From NCBI GenBank assembly GCA_965197005.1, contig OZ239982.1:2647418-2711417 (forward strand): a stretch of DNA of 64,000 bases, given 5' to 3'. The stretch is from G965197005 sp965197005. Its GTDB lineage: Bacteria > Pseudomonadota > Gammaproteobacteria > Pseudomonadales > Oceanobacteraceae. The translations under genes were made by a program, and so were the position numbers. The notes under the pieces are model-generated. The model worked only from the letters and a program-made list of their open reading frames with translations. It searched no databases and had not been told where the DNA came from. Positions 52,168 through 61,840 of the stretch are shown piece by piece (position 1 is the first letter of the stretch; each line of letters starts with the position of its first letter).

Positions 52168-53096
52168 GCGTTGGCATAGATTGCTTGTAAAATCTCACCG
52201 GCACCCTGTGCTAACAAATGTTCTGCTGCTTTAATGCCAAGCTGTTGGTAATCTTCTAACGCCCCTTGCTGATGGGTAAATAAACATAGCGTACCGTCTG
52301 GTCTGCCAACCAAACCAGTTAAATTAAGTTGCCCATTTTCTTCTATGCAGTATGCACCTATAGGTACTTGACAACCGCCTTGTAGATGGCGGTTCATAGC
52401 ACGTTCTGCCAGTACACAGCGTTGGGTTGTGATATGCATAAGCGGTGCTAACAGTTGCTGGGTTTGTTTATCATCACAGCGCCACTCAATGCCTAGTGCG
52501 CCTTGTCCTCCTGCAGGCAGGCATTGGCTGGCAGGTAAAATCTGCTTGATGCGTGCGTCAAGCTGTAAGCGTTTAAGTCCTGAAGCGGCAAGAATAATGG
52601 CATCAAAATTGCCCTCATCAAGTTTGTTTAAGCGAGTTTGCACATTGCCACGTAACCAATTGACTTTTAAATGGGGGTAATGGTGCATGATTTGACACTG
52701 GCGGCGTAAGCTGGAAGTGCCAACGACTGCGTTTTCTGGTAATTCATCAACCCTGTCGAAGTGATTACTAACAAACGCATCAAAGGGGTTGTGCCGCTCA
52801 CAAATCACTCCAAGCTCTAAGCCTTGGGGAAATTCCATAGGAACATCTTTCATGGAATGTACTGCAAAATCTGCTTTTTTATTTAGTAGGGCATGCTCTA
52901 ACTCCTTGACAAATAAACCTTTTCCGCCTATTTTTGCTAGCGGGGTGTCTAGAATTTTATCGCCTTTGGTAGACATCGTAACCAGTTCAACTTGCATTGC
53001 AGGGTATAGCTGGTTAAGCCGTTGTTTAATGTGTTCAGCTTGCCATAGGGCAAGAGGACTTTTACGAGTAGCAATTTTTAGTACTTTTTGGCTCAT
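52164..53096 (-). CDS. hemC: porphobilinogen deaminase (hydroxymethylbilane synthase)
   Basis: Assembles four porphobilinogens. It is 310 residues from the ATG at 53096 (AAGG upstream); a frame to 53135 would add 13 residues. KIATRKSPLALWQAEHIK and FVKELEHALLNKKADFAVHS with MKDVP are diagnostic. The dipyrromethane-binding Cys is at about residue 242 in QGGCQVPIG. It is divergent from argH, and hemX/hemY are absent from its 3' side. Confidence 0.96.
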   Translation of the reverse strand: MSQKVLKIATRKSPLALWQAEHIKQRLNQLYPAMQVELVTMSTKGDKILDTPLAKIGGKGLFVKELEHALLNKKADFAVHSMKDVPMEFPQGLELGVICERHNPFDAFVSNHFDRVDELPENAVVGTSSLRRQCQIMHHYPHLKVNWLRGNVQTRLNKLDEGNFDAIILAASGLKRLQLDARIKQILPASQCLPAGGQGALGIEWRCDDKQTQQLLAPLMHITTQRCVLAERAMNRHLQGGCQVPIGAYCIEENGQLNLTGLVGRPDGTLCLFTHQQGALEDYQQLGIKAAEHLLAQGAGEILQAIYANA

Positions 53097-53177
53097 GGGT
53101 AACCTTAATTGAATAAAATAAGCATGCCATATCATGCCATAAAGCGAGTTGTTGGGTATACGCTTTAGATTAAAATA

Positions 53178-53208
53178 TTGGCGTAGTGACTAAGAAACCT
53201 CGTATAAT
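53178..53208 (+). promoter_or_regulatory. candidate argH promoter
   Basis: A consensus TATAAT at 53203-53208 lies about 30 bases before the argH ATG. The best -35 is TTGGCG at 53178-53183, with a 19-base spacer that is longer than ideal. Confidence 0.42.
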
Positions 53209-53239
53209 TGTCCTTTTGTTTATTTTTTGAGGTCTTTTT

Positions 53240-54670
53240 ATGGAACAGTCAGATAAATCCTTAGCAGATAATGCGACCAACAGTGCATGGGGTGGACGTT
53301 TTAGTGAGCCAACCGATGCCTTTGTTGCCCGTTTTACCGCTTCGGTAGAATTTGACCAACGCATGTATGGCGAGGATATTCAAGGCTCTATTGCACATGC
53401 AACCATGCTGGCAAAGGTGGGCATCTTAACTGATGATGAGTGTGCGCAAATTATCCAAGGGTTAACTGAGATTAAAAATGAAATAGAACAGGGCACATTT
53501 AACTGGCAGATAGAGTTGGAAGATGTGCATATGAATATTGAAGCGGCATTAACTGCAAAAATTGGCGAGGTAGGCAAAAAATTACATACAGGACGTTCTC
53601 GCAATGATCAGGTTGCCACCGACATTCGCCTTTATTTACGTCACCGCATAGTACAAATTGCAGGGGAACTTAATCGCTTGCAAATTGCCCTAGTGAGCCT
53701 AGCTCAAACTTATGCCGATACCATTATGCCTGGTTTTACTCATTTACAAACAGCGCAGCCAGTCACTTTTGGACATCATTTATTAGCTTGGAATGCCATG
53801 TTAAATCGCGATTATCAACGCTTACAAGACTGTTATAAGCGTATTAATATTATGCCGTTAGGCTCGGCGGCATTGGCAGGTACAACCTTTGCAATTAACC
53901 GTGCTTATAGCTGTGAGCTGTTGGGCTTTTCTGCCCCAAGCGAAAATAGCCTAGATTCTGTTTCTGATCGTGATTTTGTGATTGAGTTTAATGCAGATTG
54001 CGCCTTAATTATGATGCACTTATCACGGTTTTGTGAAGAGCTGGTATTGTGGACCTCTGCTCAATTTGAATTTATTGATTTGCCCGACCGTTTTTGTACG
54101 GGTTCATCTATTATGCCGCAAAAGAAAAATCCCGATGTACCAGAGCTAGTAAGAGGTAAAACAGGACGAGTGTATGGGCATTTGTTCTCTCTTTTAACCC
54201 TGATGAAATCCCAGCCTTTAGCCTATAACAAAGACAATCAAGAAGACAAAGAACCCCTGTTTGATACCCTTGATACCGTACAAAATTGCTTGCGTGCCTT
54301 TGCTGATATGACCCCACATATTAAACCCAAGGTTGACAATATGTATGCCTGCGCCAAACGTGGATTTTCTACTGCCACCGATTTAGCTGATTATCTAGTG
54401 CGTCAAGGACTGCCTTTTCGTGATGCCCATGAAGTGGTGGGTAAAGCGGTGGCCTTTGGTGTCGAACAAGGACTTGATTTAAGCGAGATGACACTGGCAC
54501 AACTGCAAGCCTTTTGTCCACAGATACAAGATGATGTATTTGCTGTTTTAACCCTAGAGGGTTCAGTTGCCGCACGCAATCACATTGGTGGCACGGCACC
54601 TAAGCAGGTTTTACAAGCGGCTACAGATTATATAACTTACCTTAATACCAGAGAGTTTATTATTTCATGA
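53240..54670 (+). CDS. argH: argininosuccinate lyase
   Basis: Last step of arginine synthesis. It is 476 residues, about 15-20 longer than the E. coli enzyme because of an N-terminal extension (MEQSDKSLADNATNS before WGGRFSEP). The family's HTGRSRNDQVATD, TVTFGHHLLAW-like segment and signature GSSIMPQKKNPDV are intact. It has GAGG ahead of its ATG. It overlaps the following protease gene by 4 bases, an unexpected partner. Confidence 0.96.
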   Translation: MEQSDKSLADNATNSAWGGRFSEPTDAFVARFTASVEFDQRMYGEDIQGSIAHATMLAKVGILTDDECAQIIQGLTEIKNEIEQGTFNWQIELEDVHMNIEAALTAKIGEVGKKLHTGRSRNDQVATDIRLYLRHRIVQIAGELNRLQIALVSLAQTYADTIMPGFTHLQTAQPVTFGHHLLAWNAMLNRDYQRLQDCYKRINIMPLGSAALAGTTFAINRAYSCELLGFSAPSENSLDSVSDRDFVIEFNADCALIMMHLSRFCEELVLWTSAQFEFIDLPDRFCTGSSIMPQKKNPDVPELVRGKTGRVYGHLFSLLTLMKSQPLAYNKDNQEDKEPLFDTLDTVQNCLRAFADMTPHIKPKVDNMYACAKRGFSTATDLADYLVRQGLPFRDAHEVVGKAVAFGVEQGLDLSEMTLAQLQAFCPQIQDDVFAVLTLEGSVAARNHIGGTAPKQVLQAATDYITYLNTREFIIS

Positions 54671-56337
54671 AAAAAATCCTACCTTTAGTAAGGATAGTAT
54701 TACTAATAGGGATATTTAATTGCTTAAACATCATACCAGCTGTCTATGCACAGGGTATTAGCCCTCGTATTATTGGCGGGACTTCTGTCACTGATAGCGA
54801 CCTAATAAATAGCTATCCTTTTATGGGCAGCTTGCAATATAGAGGCAAAGTGAAACATTTTTGTGGTGCTAGTTTAGTTAATGCACGTTGGGTGTTAACC
54901 GCAGCACATTGTGTGGTCAATAAAAAAGCCAGCGACATCAGTGTGCAATTTAAGGTTAATCGTGTGCATGAGTCTGCTTATGTTAATCGTGCGTATCGTA
55001 TTCATGTTAAAACTATCAGTGTGCACCCTGCTTATAATCGCAATATGCTAGATTCAGATATTGCCCTTTTAGAGTTAGAAACACCCATTGCAGATATTAC
55101 GCCAGTAAAATTAATTACACCTAGTGCCTTTGCCAGTTTGCCACCTGCTAGTAGCAATAATGTCATCGGCTGGGGGGTCTATAAAATTCAAGGTAATAAG
55201 CGCATTATACAATCGTATTTACAAAAAGTTAGCTTGCCAATGGTGGATACAGCCACATGTAGAGCTTCTTTTTCTAGTTTATCAGGGTTATCTCATGTGC
55301 CTACAAATAATATGTTTTGTTTGGGTGTTCCAACGGGTACAAAAGACTCTTGTCAGGGGGATAGCGGCGGGCCTGCCTTATATAAACAAGGCAGTGAGTG
55401 GTTACAAACAGGCATTGTCAGTTTTGGTAAGGGGTGTGCGCAGCCCAATTACTACGGTGTATATACCAAAGTGGCTAATTTTAAAAACTGGGTAGAGCGG
55501 CAAATAAGTGGATTGTCGGTTAAAAATCCTTATGTATTTATAGGCGCAGCACCTGCTAATAAAACCATTTATAGTGATTTCATTTTAACCAATCAAGGTA
55601 GTGCAGATATTCTTTTTAGCCCTAATGATATTAGACAGCAAGTAACAGGCTCAGGATTAACAAACATAAGGGTTATTAACCGAAGCTGTAATAAGGTACT
55701 AAAACCAGATAGCAGCTGTATTATGCGAATACAAGGAATACCAAGCAATCAAGAGGGCGCAAATTTTAGCGTACAGGTTGATATTCGCAGTGCCAGTGAT
55801 CCATTACACACACAATTTTTATTATCGGGCTTGGTTGGGCAGCGTCTTGATAGGCATAATAACTTTTTAACCCATAGCTGGTTTACCTCTGCACATAGCT
55901 TGCCTTGGAATGTGGTTAGAACGGCAACGCTGGAGTCAGCGGCACTTAAAGATAAAAAAAAGGCATCAGAGGCCTTATTATGGATTGAAAAAAAGCAACA
56001 TGTTGCATTTAATTGGCGAGCTAAGACAGATTATACCATCAGTTTAAAAGTGCTAACCCCTGATAATCAAGCGGTATTAGAAGTAGAGACAGATAAAACC
56101 ACAGGCTTTCAGCGTTTTGAATTTGCAAATACAAAAGGCTATAAGTATTTAAGGCTGGTTGCTCAATCGAAAGCTGCTATTAATTTTAATTACACCAGTA
56201 TTCAAGGGCGAATACAAATTGAGGAAGCAAATAGTAGCTATGTTGCTCACAGTGGCTCTCCCAGTGCTGGTGCAATTGCTCCTATTGGGTTGCTGCTTTT
56301 AAGTTTATTATTATTTGGATACCGACAACATGTTTAA
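54667..56337 (+). CDS. secreted trypsin-like serine protease with C-terminal accessory domain and membrane tail
   Basis: A 556-residue exported protease. A signal peptide ends near AVYAQG, and the protease begins with the classical activation-site-like RIIGGTSV. The catalytic triad is His81 (TAAHC), Asp131 (SDIALLELE) and Ser233 (GDSGGP). The S1-pocket Asp227 in KDSCQGDSGGP predicts Arg/Lys specificity. Residues about 280-530 are beta-rich with no family I can name. The end (SGSPSAGAIAPIGLLLLSLL then FGYRQHV) is a short hydrophobic helix with a basic tail, like the GlyGly-CTERM sorting signal of Vibrio Ves proteases but lacking the GG. It overlaps argH by 4 bases. Confidence 0.9.
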   Translation: MKKILPLVRIVLLIGIFNCLNIIPAVYAQGISPRIIGGTSVTDSDLINSYPFMGSLQYRGKVKHFCGASLVNARWVLTAAHCVVNKKASDISVQFKVNRVHESAYVNRAYRIHVKTISVHPAYNRNMLDSDIALLELETPIADITPVKLITPSAFASLPPASSNNVIGWGVYKIQGNKRIIQSYLQKVSLPMVDTATCRASFSSLSGLSHVPTNNMFCLGVPTGTKDSCQGDSGGPALYKQGSEWLQTGIVSFGKGCAQPNYYGVYTKVANFKNWVERQISGLSVKNPYVFIGAAPANKTIYSDFILTNQGSADILFSPNDIRQQVTGSGLTNIRVINRSCNKVLKPDSSCIMRIQGIPSNQEGANFSVQVDIRSASDPLHTQFLLSGLVGQRLDRHNNFLTHSWFTSAHSLPWNVVRTATLESAALKDKKKASEALLWIEKKQHVAFNWRAKTDYTISLKVLTPDNQAVLEVETDKTTGFQRFEFANTKGYKYLRLVAQSKAAINFNYTSIQGRIQIEEANSSYVAHSGSPSAGAIAPIGLLLLSLLLFGYRQHV

Positions 56338-56704
56338 ATTAGGCATATTTATTTTCAGTTCTCTATTTCTTATTGGTTGTATTAATAAGCCAGTGGGCGA
56401 ATTTGCAGGGGAAGCGGTAGAGCAAGATGCAGTTAACTCACGATTATCATTAGAACCTATTTATCAGCTTAGCTGGAGTGACAATAGTCTTACTATTTTT
56501 GTAAAAGATACAGGTTGCACTTATAGCCAGCATTTCAGTGTCAATATTATTCGCAATGAAGTGACCGTTGTCCGTAACCAGCAAGATTATTGCCGTGCTA
56601 TGCCAACATTAAAACGTATTGTTTTTAATACCAAGCTGCCCGATACTTGGTTATTGAAAAACCCTCTTAAACCCACACCTGATTATATGCAAATTGATAG
56701 ATAA
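56330..56704 (+). CDS. small hypothetical lipoprotein
   Basis: A 124-residue lipoprotein with lipobox FLIGCINK. The start is the ATG at 56330, eight bases inside the protease gene; an in-frame ATG at 56315 would add five residues. After a short acidic linker the protein is beta-rich, with WSDNSLTIFVKDTGCTYSQH and QQDYCRAMPTLKRIVFNT containing two cysteines that may pair. I recognise no family. Translational overlap with the protease suggests a linked role, such as chaperone or inhibitor, which is speculation. Confidence 0.65.
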   Translation: MFKLGIFIFSSLFLIGCINKPVGEFAGEAVEQDAVNSRLSLEPIYQLSWSDNSLTIFVKDTGCTYSQHFSVNIIRNEVTVVRNQQDYCRAMPTLKRIVFNTKLPDTWLLKNPLKPTPDYMQIDR

Positions 56705-56775
56705 GATGTATTTTTAAAATTTTAATGCTGCGCTCAAGTGAGTAATGCAATTATTAACCAGAGCTAGGAATTAAA

Positions 56776-59700
56776 ATGCAAAAAAGCGTTTTTTTAGCAA
56801 TTTTCTATATCAGTTTATGTCTGTTGATTTCAAATTATGCACCCGCCAATACGTCTGCTGATAAAGTATGGCAGGGCGAGTTAAATACAGAAACACTGGA
56901 TAAATTTGCCCAAGGCAATTACAACCTAGTGAAAGGCAACGTATATATTGTCAATTTTAATGGGCAAGATTTGCGTTCTTTAAAACACTTAAAACGTGTT
57001 GAGGGTGATTTTTATATTGGCAACTATCAAAATCCCAAAAACACGGTAGAGGGCAAAATTAAATTGCTGAACGAGCTGCAAAGTACGCTTGTGGAAGGCC
57101 ATATGTTCAGTGACTTAACGGAAGATGAAAAACGCAGGCTAGCAAGTCATCTCTCGCGTGACAGACTGATTGGTTTTGCCAGCAATAAAAAATTGGTGCC
57201 CCGTACTCGTAAAGACAGAGAATACTTTATTGACGCATATGGTAACCCAGCACCTAATCATACTTCTGCAAATATAAAAGACCCAGCTCCTAAAGGTGGC
57301 AATCCTAAACTAGCATCGTTGGCGGGTTTAGAAAATCTTGAGCAAGTGACAGGTTGGTTTAAAATTTCTGATAACGCCATTTTGCGTGATTTAAAAGGCG
57401 TAGCAAAACTCATATCTGTTGCCGCCTTAGTCATCACTGAAAACCCAGCATTAATCAGTTTAGATGGCATTAAATCCTTGCACCAAACCACAAGTAAATA
57501 CACAGGTATTTTATTAGGTGGTAATCCAAAATTACAGCATATTAAGGCACTGGCTAATTTAAGCAAAACCAGTGATATTCATTTGTATGACAATGCCTCG
57601 CTTCGTTCATTAGATGGTTTGCAAAAAATCACCCACTTGTCAGATGGGCTGTTTATTAAGGGTGCTTGCAAGTTCACGAATTTTGATGGCTTGAATAATT
57701 TAGAAAGCATCAAAGGCGATTTAACGATAACCAAAGCCAGTGAATTAAGTAGTTTTAAAGGGTTGGAAAAATTAATCAGTACGGGTGATTTTAGTCTAGA
57801 AAAAAGTCCAAAAATTAACAACTTAATAGGCTTAAAGGCACTGCAAAATATAGATGGTGACTTGAGTATTACAAAGAATGCAGGGTTAACTTCACTGCAA
57901 GGCTTGGATAACCTCACTACCATTAAAAGAGAGTTTTATGTGAGGGATAATCCCAAACTGGCACAAATTAATTCATTGCAAAATGTTGTAAACATTAAAA
58001 AGTTACATATTAACTTGCCTCTCGACCCCAAGGCATTTGCTAAGGTTAAAACCCTTAAGCGCCTACACTTTAGCATAGGCAATGCAAAAGAAAGTGCGCC
58101 CTTGCCAGCCTCCATTTCTGCTAAAGGTTGGCTGGCGAACGTAAAAGAGGTTGAACACCTTAGTTTTGCTCACGCCATACCCATTGATTTTAAAGACGCA
58201 CTGCCTAAGTTAAAAAAAGTAACACAAATGGGATTAGTTTATATGACAACCCCTGAGCTATATGGTCCTAACTCGCTTGAATATATCAAAGAAGTAGGCA
58301 TGAGTAATAATAACGGTCTGCAACGCATTACGGGTTTTGCCAACTTAAAACGCATTGACGAATTACGCATTCAAGAAAATAAAAACATGCCGTATTTTCG
58401 TGCCTTTGATGCTTTAGAAGAACTAGGCATCGTATGGATTGAAAAAAATGATGATATGGAAGACTTAGCGGGATTTTCTGCGCTTAAGGTTGCCAAAAGT
58501 GTAAACATACGTGAAAACAAAGTGTTAAAAAGCATTAGCGGGTTTAAACAATTGGCGCAGGTGCAGCAAACGCTTTGGCTAGATGAAAACCCAGAACTAA
58601 TAGATTTATCAGGCTTTACTGCCGTGACCAAGGTCAAAGAGTTATATATTGATGAAAACTCTAAACTGACGCACTTATCTGGCTTTCAATCTTTAGGGTC
58701 TGTAGGTTCATTACGCATTAGCAGAAATCGTTTATTAGCTGATTTATCTGGTTTAGAGCAATTACAAAAGGCAAAATTTGTACGCATTGAATACAATGAA
58801 AATATCCAAGCCCTAGCAGGTTTGGATAAGTTGCAAGAGGTGGTGGGTTTAACTGTGGCATATAACGATAAATTAACCTCGTTACATGGACTGGAGAAAC
58901 TAACCAAGATAAAAGGTGGCGAGCTGGTGTTTAAAGAAAATGATGCGCTGGTATCACTGCACGGTTTAGACGGTTTAAAAGTCATGGATAAAGGTGTCAT
59001 GGTTTTGCGTAAAAACCAAAACCTGAATAATTTTGATGGTTTGCCACTTAATTTTTTACAGACTATACGAGATACGCAATTGATTGTAGATGGCAATGCA
59101 GACAACATTAGCCTAGAAGAGTTGCTATTTTCACGCACTTTAAACAGCGTAAAATTACATGCAACACAGTTGCAAGGTAAAAATTTGCACACCTTGAGCC
59201 TGTTAAGAAATACCCTGTTTGCACGTAAAGGTTATAATCAATTTGGCGATGAGCTAAGCCAGCATTTCAATAAAAAAGGCTGGTATAAACCCGTTGACGG
59301 AGAATACAAAGCAACCCTAACGGATTTAGAAGAGCATAATATTAAGCTGATTTTAAATGCAGAAAAAGCCATTAAACAGCGCATTAAACATACCGTGCTT
59401 GCCATGCGTCAATCCTATAAACAAGGCATAGCAGATTTAGGCGAGTTTGGATATTTAGAAAAAACGCTGCAAAGTTTCATCAACCATATCAACATCAAGG
59501 CGTTATTAAAATCCAAGTCATTAAGTTATAGCGATCAATACTTTATTCAAAATGACGGCTGTAAAAATACGCTAAAAATTGCATTTAATCCTCATTTTCA
59601 ACCTAACCACTTTAGCATCTATGTTGAGCATTGCGGTTTTAAAGCCAATGCCAAAAACTGCCATCTGCGTATTAAAGATGCCAAGCAAGGTCAATTTGCA

Positions 59701-59838
59701 ACTGATTTTATTGGCAACGGTTGTTACATCAACATAGAAGAAGCAGACAACACCAATAGCGTGCTCAGGTTAGACTATTCTCACTCTGTAGATGGCACTT
59801 CATTTGAATTGTTAGAGGTTTATGACGAGTACGAGTGA
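56776..59838 (+). CDS. large secreted leucine-rich repeat / receptor-L-like protein with YARHG domain
   Basis: A 1020-residue exported protein with a signal peptide ending near NYAPANTS. Residues about 30-75 form an entry segment (WQGELNTETLDKFAQGNYNL, VKGNVYIVN). From about residue 165 to 780 there are some 20-25 repeats of about 24 residues of the form G-L-x2-L-x2-I-x-G-x-L-x-I-x2-N-x2-L-x-S-L, as in receptor-L/leucine-rich solenoids. At about residues 812-860 is a YARHG domain: RNTLFARKGYNQFGDELSQH then FNKKGWYKP and DLEEHNIKLI. A cysteine-containing C-terminal domain follows. AGGA precedes the ATG. It is paralogous to the next gene. Surface recognition is a guess. Confidence 0.85.
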   Translation: MQKSVFLAIFYISLCLLISNYAPANTSADKVWQGELNTETLDKFAQGNYNLVKGNVYIVNFNGQDLRSLKHLKRVEGDFYIGNYQNPKNTVEGKIKLLNELQSTLVEGHMFSDLTEDEKRRLASHLSRDRLIGFASNKKLVPRTRKDREYFIDAYGNPAPNHTSANIKDPAPKGGNPKLASLAGLENLEQVTGWFKISDNAILRDLKGVAKLISVAALVITENPALISLDGIKSLHQTTSKYTGILLGGNPKLQHIKALANLSKTSDIHLYDNASLRSLDGLQKITHLSDGLFIKGACKFTNFDGLNNLESIKGDLTITKASELSSFKGLEKLISTGDFSLEKSPKINNLIGLKALQNIDGDLSITKNAGLTSLQGLDNLTTIKREFYVRDNPKLAQINSLQNVVNIKKLHINLPLDPKAFAKVKTLKRLHFSIGNAKESAPLPASISAKGWLANVKEVEHLSFAHAIPIDFKDALPKLKKVTQMGLVYMTTPELYGPNSLEYIKEVGMSNNNGLQRITGFANLKRIDELRIQENKNMPYFRAFDALEELGIVWIEKNDDMEDLAGFSALKVAKSVNIRENKVLKSISGFKQLAQVQQTLWLDENPELIDLSGFTAVTKVKELYIDENSKLTHLSGFQSLGSVGSLRISRNRLLADLSGLEQLQKAKFVRIEYNENIQALAGLDKLQEVVGLTVAYNDKLTSLHGLEKLTKIKGGELVFKENDALVSLHGLDGLKVMDKGVMVLRKNQNLNNFDGLPLNFLQTIRDTQLIVDGNADNISLEELLFSRTLNSVKLHATQLQGKNLHTLSLLRNTLFARKGYNQFGDELSQHFNKKGWYKPVDGEYKATLTDLEEHNIKLILNAEKAIKQRIKHTVLAMRQSYKQGIADLGEFGYLEKTLQSFINHINIKALLKSKSLSYSDQYFIQNDGCKNTLKIAFNPHFQPNHFSIYVEHCGFKANAKNCHLRIKDAKQGQFATDFIGNGCYINIEEADNTNSVLRLDYSHSVDGTSFELLEVYDEYE

Positions 59839-59899
59839 CGAGTACGTACAAGAGGCACATTAAGCGTAAGTGATAAGTGATGATAAAAGGCACAATTAA

Positions 59900-61777
59900 A
59901 TGAAGCAAAAAATACTCATTTTACTTGTATTACTAAGCCATACGCTCGGTGCTTATGCAGGTGCTGATAAAAATTATATATGGGAAGGCAATCTCAATGC
60001 AGCTCAATTACAAACATTTTTAACAGGAGGTTATCGTCAAGTAAAAGGTAATTTGTTGATTACCGACAAAGACATACAAGACTTATCCGCACTTAAAAAT
60101 CTAACCCAAGTGGTGGGAGACCTTTATATTAAACACAATCAATCGCTGACTTCCTTAACTGGGTTGGCGCATTTAACCCATGTATCAGGTCGCCTCTTGC
60201 TTGAAGAAAACCAACAGCTAAGTAGCTTAGCTGCACTTAAAAATTTAACCCATGTCGGCGAGTTAAACATACATGACAACAACCAGTTAGCAAACTTACA
60301 AGGGTTAGATAACTTAAAATCAGCGGCGACAGTCTCTATTTTTGGCAATGGTGCGCTCTTATCAATTAAGGCATTAAGTAACCTTAAGCAAGTTTCCTTG
60401 GTCTCTATTCGCTACAACTTCAAATTACGCTCTTTACAAGGCTTAGGGCAAATTACCGCTATGGACGAATTACAGGTTACCTCAAACCTTGAGCTTAAAG
60501 ACTTTAAAGGCTTCAATAAAATTACAACATTGGACAAATTATATATTGATGGTAACCGTGAACTGCATCGTATTGAGGCTTTCTCAAACTTACAGAAAGT
60601 CAATGAAATGTATCTTTCGGGTAATGGTGGCCGGCTGTTTTCTAAATGGACATTGCCGCATTTGTCACAGGTGTCTTCACTGCGCTTAATTAATCAACAA
60701 TGGTTAACCCTTAAGCCTTTTAAACGCTTAACCAAATTAACACATTTAGATATGCAATTTATGCCACTTGATGATTTAACTGGACTGGAAGCATTAACAT
60801 CGGTTGATTACATGGTATTGGCAAACAATGATTATCTTAAAAACCTCAAAGGATTAAATGGCTTAAAGCAGATTAAAGGGTTGGTGATTAGCAAGAACCC
60901 TATGCTTAGGTCGCTACAGGGCTTGGAGCATATGCACTCTTTTGTTTTTTCAAAAACGCCTAACTCATCGCAGCCACTTTGGAGTATGCAATATACAGGA
61001 GGACTTAAATTTTATGAAAAATCACGCTTACTTATTAGCAAAAACAAAGCCTTAGCCAACTACGACAACCTGCCCATTGCCTTTTTGCAAAACCTGCCAT
61101 CAGCAAATGTGCGCATTGATGGCAATGCCGATAACCCCACATGGAAGCACTTAAAACTGGCGGCAAGAATGTCTAAAGAACCCATCGCTATTGGTGAATT
61201 ACAGGCAAATTCGCCTACCGAATTAAGCCGACTTAGAAACGAAGTATTTGCACGTTACGGTTATGAATTTTCTGACGCTTTGCAGCCTTATTTTGAGAAA
61301 AAAGGCTGGTATAAAAAAAGTGCCAATCAAAGCATCACATTAAGTGACATAGAAGAAAGTAATATCAAAACGATTAAAACCATTGAGAACAGCAGAAAAC
61401 AAATCGTAAAAGCCACGCTTGCTGCACTGCAACAACGGTATAAAACAAAAGTGGACTTTTTGTCCCCAGATGATGCTTATTTACAAGCACCATTAATTGA
61501 GTTTATCCAACACATCAATGCCAAAGAGGTACTTCGTACCACACCCCTTGATGAAAATCGAGGTCTTGAGCAGTCCATGCAGGTTATCTGTGATGCGCAC
61601 TCTCAATGCCAATATAACGTCAGCATAGTCTATCATTTACAAGCCGATAAACCGCTGATAGACATTCATATAGATGATTATGCAAACACCAGAAGTATGA
61701 CCATTCGCTTGGATATTTTAGCTAACAATCAAATTATTTTTAAAGAGATTGTGCATCATGATGAGTGTTGTCAGTAG
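59900..61777 (+). CDS. secreted leucine-rich repeat / receptor-L-like protein with YARHG domain, shorter paralogue
   Basis: A 625-residue exported protein with signal peptide MKQKILILLVLLSHTLGAYA. It has the same entry segment (WEGNLNAAQLQTFLTGGYRQ, VKGNLLIT), then roughly 12-14 solenoid repeats to about residue 390. At about residues 446-490 is a YARHG domain: RNEVFARYGYEFSDALQPYF then EKKGWYKK and DIEESNIKTI. A final domain with CDAHSQCQ and HHDECCQ, rich in cysteine, resembles the equivalent end of the upstream protein in position only. The two genes are 61 bases apart and probably cotranscribed. Confidence 0.85.
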   Translation: MKQKILILLVLLSHTLGAYAGADKNYIWEGNLNAAQLQTFLTGGYRQVKGNLLITDKDIQDLSALKNLTQVVGDLYIKHNQSLTSLTGLAHLTHVSGRLLLEENQQLSSLAALKNLTHVGELNIHDNNQLANLQGLDNLKSAATVSIFGNGALLSIKALSNLKQVSLVSIRYNFKLRSLQGLGQITAMDELQVTSNLELKDFKGFNKITTLDKLYIDGNRELHRIEAFSNLQKVNEMYLSGNGGRLFSKWTLPHLSQVSSLRLINQQWLTLKPFKRLTKLTHLDMQFMPLDDLTGLEALTSVDYMVLANNDYLKNLKGLNGLKQIKGLVISKNPMLRSLQGLEHMHSFVFSKTPNSSQPLWSMQYTGGLKFYEKSRLLISKNKALANYDNLPIAFLQNLPSANVRIDGNADNPTWKHLKLAARMSKEPIAIGELQANSPTELSRLRNEVFARYGYEFSDALQPYFEKKGWYKKSANQSITLSDIEESNIKTIKTIENSRKQIVKATLAALQQRYKTKVDFLSPDDAYLQAPLIEFIQHINAKEVLRTTPLDENRGLEQSMQVICDAHSQCQYNVSIVYHLQADKPLIDIHIDDYANTRSMTIRLDILANNQIIFKEIVHHDECCQ

Positions 61778-61807
61778 CGCACATTTTTAGACATTAAAAC
61801 GATAAAT

Positions 61808-61827
61808 AAGCGGCAATTACGCCGCTT
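61808..61827. terminator. bidirectional terminator between the LRR gene and the RTX-like gene
   Basis: A perfect 7 bp stem AAGCGGC / GCCGCTT with a 6-base loop AATTAC. The plus strand continues TTTTA, the minus strand TTATTTAT. It lies 30 bases past the end of the plus-strand LRR gene and 13 bases past the stop of the minus-strand lipoprotein gene. Confidence 0.75.
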
Positions 61828-61840
61828 TTACACATAGATA

